Shown one piece after another: positions 1-11,538 of a stretch of 64,000 nucleotides of DNA. The stretch's first letter is position 1. Each line of letters opens with the position of its first letter. Origin of the DNA: Alviniconcha marisindica (taxonomy: Eukaryota > Mollusca > Gastropoda > Provannidae); assembly GCA_018857735.1 (NCBI GenBank), contig JABMCL010001041.1, forward strand, positions 1-64,000, in the 5' to 3' direction. Both the position numbers and the translations under genes were made by a program. The notes beneath the pieces were generated by a model. The model did no database searches and was not told the origin of the DNA. It saw only the letters and a list, made by a program, of their open reading frames with translations.

Positions 1-7
1 TTAGGCT

Positions 8-379
8 TTAACAGAGGAAATGAAGAGGCGTTAAGACGACATGGACAAACAAAACAATGGGTAATAAATAGGCATTAGTGAATGACCTAGCTGGGCAAAA
101 AAACAAAAACAAGACTGGTGCACATTCACTGAACAGGTATAATTCTCTGAGAACAGCTATGTCTTCAGGTGTTTTTCTGTGACTGAGTTTCCTTCGAATA
201 GTTATACTCTCAGTCACAGAGTCGCCGGATGGGCAAACTGCCGTTCCACCATAAACCGCCGCGGTTTTGCCGCCGAGGGTGCGGCAGCCGCCTCGCGGCA
301 GAGGACGCCGCATTAGAAGGTAGCGAGATATTAGTTCTTGAAGGTGCACGGGGCCTGTGCCATTTACGTAGCTGTACAC
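8..379 (-). pseudogene. Possible remnant of a non-LTR retrotransposon reverse-transcriptase tail
   Basis: The minus-strand frame begins with NGTGPVHLQELISRY, which resembles the conserved 'xGxAPxYLQELI' stretch near the C-terminus of CR1/L2-like reverse transcriptases. The rest of the frame does not match clearly. It overlaps the GC-rich block. Weak call from one short motif. Confidence 0.22.
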
Positions 380-490
380 AAGACGGACCTGATTTTGTCA
401 ATGAATATAAGTCAGTAATACAAGTTCGGCCACCCGGCCGCCCTCCGCGGGTTGCCGCCCGCCGCCGAGGCCATGCGGCATCCCGGCCTT
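225..490. promoter_or_regulatory. GC- and CpG-rich block upstream of USP24, possible promoter
   Basis: This 265-base stretch is far richer in G+C and CpG than the AT-rich sequence around it, with many CCGCC/GCGGC motifs. It lies about 360-620 bases before the start codon. A CpG-rich promoter or noncoding first exon is possible, but no TATA box or start-site motif is clear. Open frames through it on both strands look like by-products of the GC content. Confidence 0.35.
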
Positions 491-762
491 TCTGCTCCTC
501 TATGGATCTTATCTGTTTATTTAGATTGTCTTTTTTCATTATTATTATTTTTTAAATATTTTATTATTATTAAGTTGTTCATATAAATATTTATTCACAT
601 ATTTATGTAATATCGACCACCATGTCCTGTGCCACCACGGCTTTAGAGACTCAGGGAAGTAATATCTGTGCTTATCTCCCTTGAGTGAATCTTTGGGTTA
701 AGGAGTCGTGATAAACCCTTTGCAATGGCGGTGCAGAAAGTTGATTAGACAAGACGATGTGA

Positions 763-846
763 CTTACTGTTGTGTTTTCCAGTTTTCTTTGTTGACTTTT
801 GCGTTATGAATTGTCGTTAGGGTTACGGTCATACCAGTTCTTCATC
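763..846 (+). promoter_or_regulatory. 5'UTR: probable splice acceptor and 4-codon uORF
   Basis: TGTTGTGTTTTCCAG ending at 782 is a good 3' splice site, so the UTR of exon 1 may begin at 783, with a noncoding first exon upstream. A short upstream ORF, ATG AAT TGT CGT TAG, sits at 806-820, 26 bases before the main ATG. The main start ATCATGG has A at -3 and G at +4, a favourable Kozak context. Confidence 0.4.
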
Positions 847-1110
847 ATGGAAGTCAGTGAGGAGAATGTCCAGATGATACTTAGCATGGGCTTCCCTTCC
901 GAAGCCGAGGTGCGGAGAGCCCTTCGAATGGCAAAGAACGATCTCAGCGACGCCGTTGCGATTCTCACTGACGATCACCCCGTTTCCTCTTTTGATGCTT
1001 TGGAAGACGTCGACATAGACATGAAGGAATCGCAATCGAAGGCTGTGCAAGGACCAGTGTATGGGCCGTCACTCCCACCATCGTATGAAGAGGTTGTGGA
1101 GAGTACCGAG
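847..1110 (+). CDS. USP24: USP24 exon 1: start codon and UBA domain
   Basis: It encodes residues 1-88 and ends in phase 0 at GAG|GTAAGT. The ATG at 847 is the first ATG in this frame and has a good Kozak context. Residues 3-45 form a UBA fold with [19 protein letters not shown], the loop and helix that bind ubiquitin. This is followed by an acidic linker and PPSYEEV, like the PPAYHEV of human USP24. Human exon 1 has a long Gly-rich insert that is absent here. Confidence 0.95.
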
Positions 1111-1832
1111 GTAAGTTGTGTTTGAAATTCGAAGGCGTGGCTTTTCCATGTTTCGTTTGTAGATTAGGTTTTTTTGAAAAGTACATCTGTGCGGTTGCGT
1201 GTAACTGTAATGGAGAAGAAGAAAAAAGAGACCATTTTAGAACAATTTCCCTGAGAAGAAACTTTTTCCTCGCTTTTTGTGAAAACTTTGATCACTTTAC
1301 AACAAGAATACACTCATTTATGACAGGACTGACCTCATTTTGGTCAGTGCGCGTTTTAATTAATTATGTCATTTAGGTGTATGCCAGATTTGTATACCAA
1401 CACAAGACAGTTGTTTAACTGGTTGTTACTGATTTTCACTTATTTGCATAAATGTATTTTTTTTTCTTTTGTCCTGAGGTTTGGAATGGAAGTTCTGAAT
1501 CCCATCATTGAGTTGTTTTTATCTTCTTCTTTTTCCCCTCTTTTTTGTGTTTTTTCTTCTTTTTGTTGTTTTGTTTTGAGTATCTTTAGTTTAAGAGGTA
1601 TCACACAACTGTGTCATTGCAACTTAGCACTTAACAGAATAGCACTAACAGAAAAATGCCTCTTATTTGTGACATGTGGGAATAACCTCCCCTCCCTGCC
1701 TTCACAACTAGCCTTAAAACTTACCTCTTCAAACAGTATTTTGACAGTAATAGCTTTTCTGCTGCACAAATCTTGAACTCTCTCTTTTCTCATAGCTCTT
1801 CTAGCCCTTCCCCCTTAAACTATTTTTTTAAA

Positions 1833-1875
<43 letters not shown>

Positions 1876-4800
1876 TTTAAACCCTTTCCCTCACCCAAAG
1901 GGGTTTTGTGTGTGTGAGCAGGCTTTCGTACATTATGCAAAACCCTCTTTTTTTGGCAGGTTGGCAATTTTTGTGTGTGTGTGCACACTGCTATCTTGTG
2001 TATGTGTGTTTTTGCCATACTTTGTATGAAAATGTTTGTTCATTTGACATTTCCATATGTTTTGTATGCTTGTATACCATTGACTTGCGTAATTATATTT
2101 ATAGGTATTTACGTCTTGTAAAAGTTGTATGTTTTTCTTTAACTTGTAAAGCACTTTAAGTCTCTGAAAGTGCTCTGTAAGTTCCCAATTATTATTTGTT
2201 TGTTTTGTTTTGTTTTATTCTATTACTAGTATTACTATTAGTTCTAAAGCCCAAGACAAATGGACGAAAATCTTTTATTTAGTAACAAATCCAAACTGTT
2301 CCTAATAAACTGCTTGAAGCCACTTGACTATTTCACATCTGTTTCCTTCTTCAGCAAGTGTGGTCCCAAAAGACATAATTCTAGTATTTCTACTCAGACA
2401 GCAAGCTGATTTTTTTCTTTCTTTTTTCTTCTTTTGTATTGGGGGGGTTCAAAAAGGGCGGGTTTTGGGGGTTTTAGAGGGGGGAAGGGGCATTTTTGGA
2501 ATTTTTTTCGCGAAAGGGAAGTCAGGGGAGAGGTTTGGGGCCAGCGAAATTTCCCAGGCTTTTTTTTTGGGAAGAAAGGCGGTTCACGCTGTGTTTTAAA
2601 AGGGGAAAGTTAAACCCTTTGGGAATCTTTTGGGGAAGCAGTACAAAGCCAATACGGGTTGCATTTAAAAAAAAATTACTGTGGAAAAGGGGGAGGGGGG
2701 GTTTGGGAAAAAAAGGGGTTTTTCTTTGCATTTTTTTTGGGGGGGACCGGGAAGACCCGGGGAATTGGGTTAAAAAAAAAATGGTTTTGGGGCACCCCAT
2801 AGCAGAGCAAAAGTTATTTTTTATTGCCAGACACATTTTTTGAACTACGGGGCCTTTCCAAAAAGGGCCTTTTTTAAAAGGTTGGCATTTTGAAATTATT
2901 TAAAATTTTACCTTTTCACTCCCTTTCCCTTTTGTGAAAGAAAAAGGTACGCACCGGAAGGGAAAAAAGCGGGCCGGGGGGGGGATTTAAGCGGGGCCGG
3001 GCCCAAAAGCAAATATTATTACTACTGCATATTTGTACATGTCCTCACATTACTCTCTCCCTTACTTGAAACACTCCTCCCAGTGCACTCAAGGTCTATG
3101 TTTGAAAGAAACATAGGAATCCATACTGATTCACCACAATGGGAATATGTCCATACAGTACAGCTACCAGTATCACATTCACAGGTGGAGATTTCCTGGT
3201 GGTCTCGGGGGGCACTAAGTTGACTGACAATCCTGGTGGAGGGGGCAGGCTAACAGTCAGCTGCCTGCAGTTGAAGCTGTGAGCCATGGGCTCCCAGCGT
3301 TGTATGTGAACCAGATGGCCTGCTGCCTGACTCTGGCTGGTCATTCTTGTGAAGTGTCTGGAGAGTTGACCTCTTTCTCTGACTGAATTGTTCTTTGGGG
3401 TGTAGATGGGGATGGAGGTGATGGGGCCAGGAATGGTTCAGGCAGGATTGGATTGTCGAGTAGCTCGTGTTGTTCTTTCTGGGGGAGTGCCTGAGTGCTT
3501 GAATCTGAGCTGTCTGTTTTTCCATTACATCTGCTTTTTTCCCGGGACCCCCCCGGGGGTGAATTTTTGGTTTTCGGGGGGTCCTGCCTTGGTTCTTGTT
3601 CTCTTCTTTTAACACCTTCGACTGCTTGCACTGCTTTGCCTGACAAGTGACATTCGTGGACCTGATTTGCTAACATGTTGATTTGGGTGATCAGCTGCTC
3701 ATATGAAGCATTCTTTGACTTAATGTCTTGGACGCCAGTCCTCAGTTTCACACCAACAAGGCCTGTGATGGGTGCCTGTTGAAACATAGTGTTGATCAAA
3801 CTGCCTGGGTAACTGGCTCCTTTGGACATCATAGAACTTTGCCAGTTCTGCACACATACACAAATGTCCATCAATCACATCAGGAAGTCTGCTGGTAAAT
3901 TTTCACCCAAAATAAAAATATTTAATACGATTTAGGTGCATGAAACTTGCGGTTTGACTTTGAATGGCCTTGTCTAGCAGACAGATTGTTTCTGTTAGAC
4001 AAGGCCAATTTTTGGTTAAGTATGCATTCATTGTTTTAAGTATGAACTATGATGGCCATTTGGTCATTTTCAGTATCATGATAGTAACGGGTTTCTTCAC
4101 TGGTCCTTTTTCACACACACTGATAGTAATACTTGCAGTTCTTCATGTCAGTATTAGTATTATGCTGTCTTGTGGTTGGCAGCCATGAAGTATTCATAAC
4201 ATTTACTAATTTCTAGTAATAAATAAAAATGTTTAAAAGTGGGGGATTTTTTTATGCAATATGGGTTAAATGCCAAAAGGTTTTCGAAAATGGGGGGTTT
4301 TGATTTTTTTTACTCAAATAAAATTTTGGGTTTTAAAACACTTTGTCTTTTTTGTTTTCTTTGTGGGGTGCGTTCATAATTGGGCAGTATTTTCCGTGGG
4401 GAAAAAAATTTAGCTCCAAATTTTTGGAGCAAACTGGAGAAAATTTAATTTTTTGGAAAGTGAAAAAGTGCCACGAAAAATTTGAAACCCCGGGAAAAAA
4501 AGGGGAAAACTCTCACGGTGAGGGGGGCTTTTTGATGCTTTCCCTCACGTTTCAGGGCCCAATTCAAAAAAAATTAAACCCCAGTCACCCGGGTTTGACC
4601 GGGAGATATTGCCTTTACCAGTGCATATAAAATCGGGTTAAACACCAAATTTTGTTTTTTTTGGGTTTGAGGCTCCGGAAAATTTTCCCCTGGGTCAACG
4701 TTGTGTGTTTGAAATGTTTTATGGGGCCAGCATCCGCAGGGGGCAATCTAGTGAAGAAACGGACTTTTTTTTTTTGTCAAAAAATTTACTCCGTCCTGTT

Positions 4801-7800
4801 TGGGACGTCCCCTGGGGTTAGGCGCAAAGTTTATTTGACGCCAAATGTCGGGGTATTTTTTAAAAAATATATTTTTGCCTTTCTTCTAAAATTGTTGCAG
4901 TAAATTACGTTCAAAAAATATTAATTAAACAAGCAAAAGGAAAAAAAAAAGTTTTTGGGGTGTTTTGCATACTTCCGGTTGCCTTTCTCCGGGCTTTTCT
5001 TTTAGCACATGGCCGCAGGGAAGAGTGTTCTGAAGGGAAAAAGGGGTGTGGAAATTTTCGAAGACCGTAACTTTCAATTTTATTTAAACTTTCATGGGAA
5101 AGATTTAGTCTATTTTCCCGGGTTATACATGATATTTTTTTGGGAAAGCCGGAACTTTTAAAGTACGGAATGTTAGATACAGAGTGATTTTTTTGCTGTC
5201 GATCTAAATTTTTTCAGATGTTTTAAAAAATTTTTTTCATCGAGTTTCTTCAACATGGGGGGTGTTGAAATCGTAATGTGCCGACGCAGATTGGTTTAAA
5301 CAGTATATTCTACGTACTCCCTTTCTTTTTTGCTTGCGCTTAACGCAGTTTGTTTTTTTAAAACTCGTCTTCAAACCCCAATCATCATATATGGTAGAAA
5401 TTCGAATTTCCAGGTTAAAAATTGTCAAGTTTTAGATGTTGAACATTTCGATTACACAGAGCGTGGAAATAAAAAGTTCGCTAATTATGGCTAGCCCTTT
5501 GCCTTCCAAGGTTCTAAAAAGTAAGGTCTGATCTTAATGATTATTCTTTGGCTGTGATTTTTTTTTTGTAAAAAAAATTTTTTTAACGATTTTTTTCTAT
5601 TTATTATTAAATTTTTTCACTTTTAATTTAACTGTTTTAACTATTTTTTGTCCCAGGCACCCAGGCACTGCCAAAAACGCATGGAGACAGGTGCGTGGTT
5701 TTTTCCTGGACCCCAAAAACAGCAAAAGTTCACTCACTTTATTGCCCCATTTTCTCTTACAAACATTTTGTTTTTTTTAAATTTAATAAATATTTTTTAT
5801 TTTGTTATAAAAAACAAATACCCTGCTCTATTTAACTTTATCTATCCACTACAACAAAATTAATGGGGGGAGCAAAAACTGTTCACGTGGAAAAAAGTTA
5901 TGTGTCTTTATACTCTACTGAATAAAAAAATTACTGATTTATGATTTTACAAGAAACAAACAGCTTGTACTCTTGTTAAAAGTAATGCAAAAATTTTTTT
6001 ACATCTTTGCTGTTTATGTCAAAAAAGCTTTAAATTTGAGGGAAAAAAATCTCAAATCTTCCTTGTCCATATTTTCTATTTAAAAGAATAACGTTTATGT
6101 TTCAAAAATTTGTTGTTTTTATTCATTTAAAAATGTTCAAGATTGGGGGAAAGATTTTTGCAAAAAGGGACGGGTTTTCTTGTGACACAGAACGCAACAT
6201 TTTATTTGGTTTTCATGTGGATCAATCTTGTAAGATCATTGGGGGTTTTCACAGTTTATGCGTTGAGCACAGTAGTGGGTTTTTGTAATGTGTAATGTTC
6301 AAATCTTGTCAAAAAATCACATGAAAGTCAAATTTCTCGGGAAAACGAAGGGGGCAGCACTCCCTTCCCCTTCATGGTGGATGCTTCACTGTGTTCATTC
6401 AAAAAATGCCTTACTCACTCACATCCTGTCAACTTTATTTTCTAGTACCTCTGTCCTCTTTTCTTGCGCACCTTTTGGCACTAAGTCATATGTCCTAGCA
6501 CATTCATCTTTTATTATGAGAAGGATTTTTTTAGTAACTTAGTAAGAAGCAAAATATGTGGCATTTTTTAATTAATACAAACAGTCCAAACGCAACATGT
6601 ACACAGGGCTGTTTCATATCTGCCATTTTAGTTTTTGTTATTATAATTACATATGTTAGGTTTTGAAATGCAGTGTGGTGTGTGTGTGTGTTTTGGTGTG
6701 ATTTATTATATTTTATGGTTTTAGCCACATACTTACTTTATTGGATGAAATAATAATGAATCTAAAATTGAACCTGATAAAATGTTACATATGCATGCTT
6801 ATTTATACTCTGCACAAAAGTCTCTGTCTCTGGCCGCGCAGAACCCAGTGCTTGAGCCAACAAACGGAGAGGACTGTGGGATGGAAGAGAGCAACAGTCT
6901 AGAGTTCCCAGTGACCAACCTGTATGAGCTGGAAGGACGTGTGTTCACTGAGATGTGGAACATCCCGTACAAGAAAGAAGAGTCATTGGGACGTTGTCTC
7001 ATTGCTGCCACCAGGCTGGCTGAAGCAGGTACGTAACGCACAGGATGTAGGACGAGAAATTTCATCAGTAAATTTCATTGTGTCCATCAGTAAAATGAAT
7101 TTTAGTCACTGGGCAGAACTGATGATTCAGCTAATCCTTAACTTAAGCATGGGGCGGGGATAGCTCAGTGGTTAGAGCGCCGGACTCGTGATTGAAAGGT
7201 TGTGGGTTCGAATCCCTGCAGGAGCGGCGGGAGATTTTTTTCTCTCCAGGGTTGACTTTCTGTGCTGACTCTTATTTCGGTATCCATTCCACCCCAGTGT
7301 TACCGCAGTAGCAGTGCTGTAAGTACACCACTTCAGTGGATATTCAACAACAAAAAAGCTAGTCACCCATGTAGAATCACATGCGAGCGCAGTGTCTGCT
7401 CAAGAGAGCGAAGAATAGCGCTATATAAGCGATCATCAATCAGTCAATTTTTTTTACCATAACTTGACGATCTACTGTCACTGTCAGTGTCCAAAACACA
7501 GAGAATCAAGATCACCATGTATTACCCTCCAACCCCCCAACCCCCAAAAGAGCAACAACAACAAAAAACCAACAGCAAAAAACAACAAGAACAAACCAAC
7601 ACACACAAAACAATACACACATGAAAAATCTTCCTATTTAAAACAAGTAACCACCCAATTTAAAACAAGTAACCACCCAAAACAAGACAAAAACAGATAG
7701 AGTAAAATGAAAAATTAAATTACAATAAAATTTAAATGCAAAGAATGAAGGAATTTGTATTGTGTGAGTCATGTATTTTTGATTGTGTCACTGTTAATGT

Positions 7801-10800
7801 TATACATTGTGAGTTTGAAAGTGAAAGACATGATGGTGATGATGCTTTTTATGAATGACCTGAAACTGTATTCTGTGTGGGCTATAGATATAGTAAATAA
7901 AATCATTTAGTGTGTGAGGTTGAGTGAAAATGATGAAAATTGCAAAAGGTTCACAGAAAGGTGCATGCCAGAAGCTTTTCAGAAGGTAAGAATATAAACC
8001 AAAATTGTTATTATGCATTCACAAAACTACTAGGACTGTGAGTGGACTGGAACGCATTGCTCTCTCATTACATCCAGATGGTCTTTTGCTGGTTTTTCTT
8101 TGTCTGTGGTTTCTTGTAGGCATTTTGCCATCCAAGGCTGACGAGCATTCCCTGCCTGGGTTTGTTTCTCCATGTGCATTTCCCCATGGCTAGAGCTTTT
8201 CAGGCAGCCCTCACATGCTTGATGCACCCGTCATGGGACATACGAGGCATTTTGTAGGTGTAGCAGTGCCACCTGCTACCCCACCCCATCTTTTTTTTTT
8301 CTTTTTTTGTTTTCTTTTTTGTCTGAAAAAGGTGATTTTTTGGTGGAGTTTGGGTGGGGGGGGGGGGGGGGGAGGGGGGGAAAAAAAAAAAAAAAAAAAA
8401 AGACAAGAGTGAGCTGTGTAATGCATTTTAGATTGGGGGGGTTTGGGTTTTAAATTTTTTAAGTTTTTGGGGGGGGCCCCACATGTATGTCATAGAGGGA
8501 TTCAGCACATTAGAACTGCATTTAATATGACTGTTGTTATTCTGCTAGGAACACTGCCAGCTTATGTGCAACTGTTTATTTACTCACAAACCAGCTTCAC
8601 AGCTAATTTTGGTAATTATCTAGAGGCTGTTCAACTGGCTGCCTCCTATGGACATGCCTGGTTGGGGATGGTTGCCCTCACTGAATGATACCATCTAGAC
8701 GGTGGTTTTCTTTGGCCAGTATTGGGCTGATATCCTCTCACCATTATGTGCCAGTGGTCACTGCTGAGCTACTCAGGTAGCGAAACATGTGTCTGACCAA
8801 GGCAACCGACATAATAATGGTCCCCACCAGGCTCAGATTTTTCATAACCCTTCTGGTCTCTGCTTGGCATTGTGGGCCAGACATCGGATTGTTGGTGGGG
8901 GGGGGGGGGGGCTGATGCACCCAGTAGGCTCTTTATGAAGCAAGTATGACTTTCTGTCTCTCCATTTTTTTTCTCCATCAGATTTACTCTGTTTAAGGTC
9001 TTCCAGATCTAAATATAACACCTCAGCAATTAACTGCTTGCTTTTTTTCTCTCTTTTTTAACACTTTGACCTAAAACTGAATGATAGTTTGTGAACTGTT
9101 TCCTTTTGTGTGTGTGTGTGCTGCAGTTGCTGACGTCAGTGGCTGTGCACAAGTGGGGTGGGGAGATCCAGGAAGGGATTTTCAACATGCTGACGTTGCT
9201 GGTGGAGCTGGTGGCAGTGCGCCTCGGGCACCAGCCGCTCTCGATCACTCTGCTGGACACACTTTCTCTGGTGAGCGAAGCTTTCGTTATTATGAACACA
9301 CGTTGTGAAGTCTCTGTCCTGCTGAACACACTTTCTGTGGTGAGTAAAGCATTTGATATTTAGACACACCTTCTGTGGTGAGTGGAGCCTTTGTTATTTT
9401 GGATGCACTTTCTCCGGTGAGTGAAGCCTTTGTTATTATGAGCACACTTTCCGTGGTGAGTGAAGCTTTTGTCCTGCTGGACACACTTTCTCTGATGAGT
9501 GAAGCCTTTGACATTTTGGACACATTTTCTCTGGTGAGTTAAGCCTCTGTCTTGCTGGACACAATTTCTGTGGTGAGTGAAGCCTTTGTTGTTTTGGACA
9601 CACATTCTCTGTTGAGTGAAGCCTTTGATGTTTAGACACATTTTCTGTGATGAGTGAAGCCTTTGTTATTTTGGACACACTTTCTGTGGTGAGTGAAGCC
9701 TTTGTTATTTTGGACACACTTTCTGTGGTGAGTGAAGCCTTTGTTATTTTGGACACACTATGTGGTGAATGAAATCTTTGTTATTTGGACACACTGTCTT
9801 TTATGATTTGAGATGCTTTCCCTGTTGAGTGAAACTTTTGTTACTGGGACATGCTTTCTCTGGTGAGTTGAGCCTTCATTCTGCTGGACACACTTTTCTT
9901 TTTTTGTTCTCTTTTTCCTTCTTTGTTTTTCCACTTTTTTGTGTTTGTTTTGTTTGTTATGTAATATGTTTAAATCACCCTGAAGCTTTGATATGAAGCT
10001 GCAAGACTGTTTTTTGTACGAAGGCGCTGAACCCAGAGACAGAGTTCCAGTTCAAGAACCGCACACGCTGGGACAGTCGTGTCTCCTGGGAAGAGAAGTT
10101 TGAGGGGAGCAGTCTTGGGGGGGTGCCAGCTTCATCCACCCACAAAACCTCCACGGGCAGTCCGGTAAGGCATAATGCTGTGTCAGCCATTCAAGTTAAT
10201 GCGTGAGAGTGGCTTCAGTGTGAAGGGTGGTGATAGTGGGGCTAGGAACCCCAGGAAAGTGCCCTTCTTTCTCACTGTCAGAGCTGAATGTGAGAGTGTG
10301 TCAGCCTTTGAAGGTAATGTGTGAGAGTGGCTTTGGTGTGAAGGGTGGGGCTAGGGACCCCAGGAAAACACCCTTCTTTCTCAGTCTCAGAGCTGAGTTT
10401 GAGAGTGAGAGTGTGTCAGCCTTTGAAGGTAATGTGTGAGAGTGGCTTTGGTGTGAAGGGTGGGGCTAGGAGCCCCAGGGAAGCACCCTTCTTCCTCAGT
10501 CTCAGAGCTGAGTTTGAGAGTAAGTAAGTGAGAGAGTGAGTGTGTGTGTGTCTGTGTGTGCATGCGATGGAGATAAACAGGCTGAACTCCTTTAGTTGGG
10601 AAGGGGAGATGGTATGTGTTTATGTGGAGAGATCTGTCAGCTATCAGCTATATTGTATGTGTCCAGTTTTACTCTAAACCAACACCACACAAAGGGTAGT
10701 TGGGAAGGAGGAATATTGCTTGTGTCTTCTTTTCTTTTTTCTGGGCTGGGCAAAATTGTAATTGCCAGTGCTGGTGATTGGACTCTGCTTATGTAAGGTA

Positions 10801-11502
10801 AGTGCAGTTGGGACATTGTGGTCAGTCTTGTAGCATGGTATCTGCATTGAATACAAATTGTAAAATTTTCCTGCTTGTGAATTACTCTCCATACTTCTGT
10901 TGCTGAATCTGTTTTGTTTTGAACAACCATGCCTTACTGGTTGCTTCCTGTTCTTCTTTTTCATTTTTGGCTTTAGAATGCTAGGATTGCTGCTGCAACA
11001 GCTGACTTGGCAACTAAGTGATGATATTAAGCATTTGTTGAATGTGTGAACTGACTTGGTGACTAAGTGACGACATTAAGCATTTGTTGAATGTGTGAAC
11101 TGACTTGGTGGCATTAAGCATTTGGTGAATGTGTGAATTGTCTTTGTTTGCTATCACTTATGACGTATAAATCTGTTTTTACAGAATAATTACCCATATG
11201 GATGGCTGACTCATCTCGTCAACCAGGTATACTTCACTTTTCTTGCATTTATTTGTTTTGAAGGGTTATTCTGTGAGTGTGTGCAGGGGTAGGGGAGGAG
11301 GGGGTTGCAAGCAAGGGGTGGTATAATAATAATAATGTACATTTATCATGCGCTCATCAATGCCCTGAGCGCTCACATAATACATATTAACCTAAATATG
11401 ATATTCTATACACATGTAGGGCACATTCCTACCAAAACAATCTACATAAAGTGTTATACGGAAAAACAAACACACATGCACTACACACACATACACACAC
11501 AC

Positions 11503-11538
<36 letters not shown>

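Larger units (their letters stand above)
1111..6841 (+). other. Intron 1 (5.7 kb)
   Basis: Starts GTAAGT and ends CCGCGCAG. Contents are listed separately: a LINE 3' tail with poly-C, two stretches of suspicious homopolymer-stretched sequence, and an unidentified minus-strand coding segment. The rest (5200-6780) is AT-rich with no recognisable gene. Confidence 0.85.

Noticed and set aside
229..555. Possible small gene in the GC-rich upstream block
   Set aside because: Frames are open on both strands because of base composition, with no recognisable domain.
7153..7235. tRNA gene
   Set aside because: A and B boxes are present, but the sequence continues into a SINE body found elsewhere in the window, so it is a tRNA-derived mobile element.
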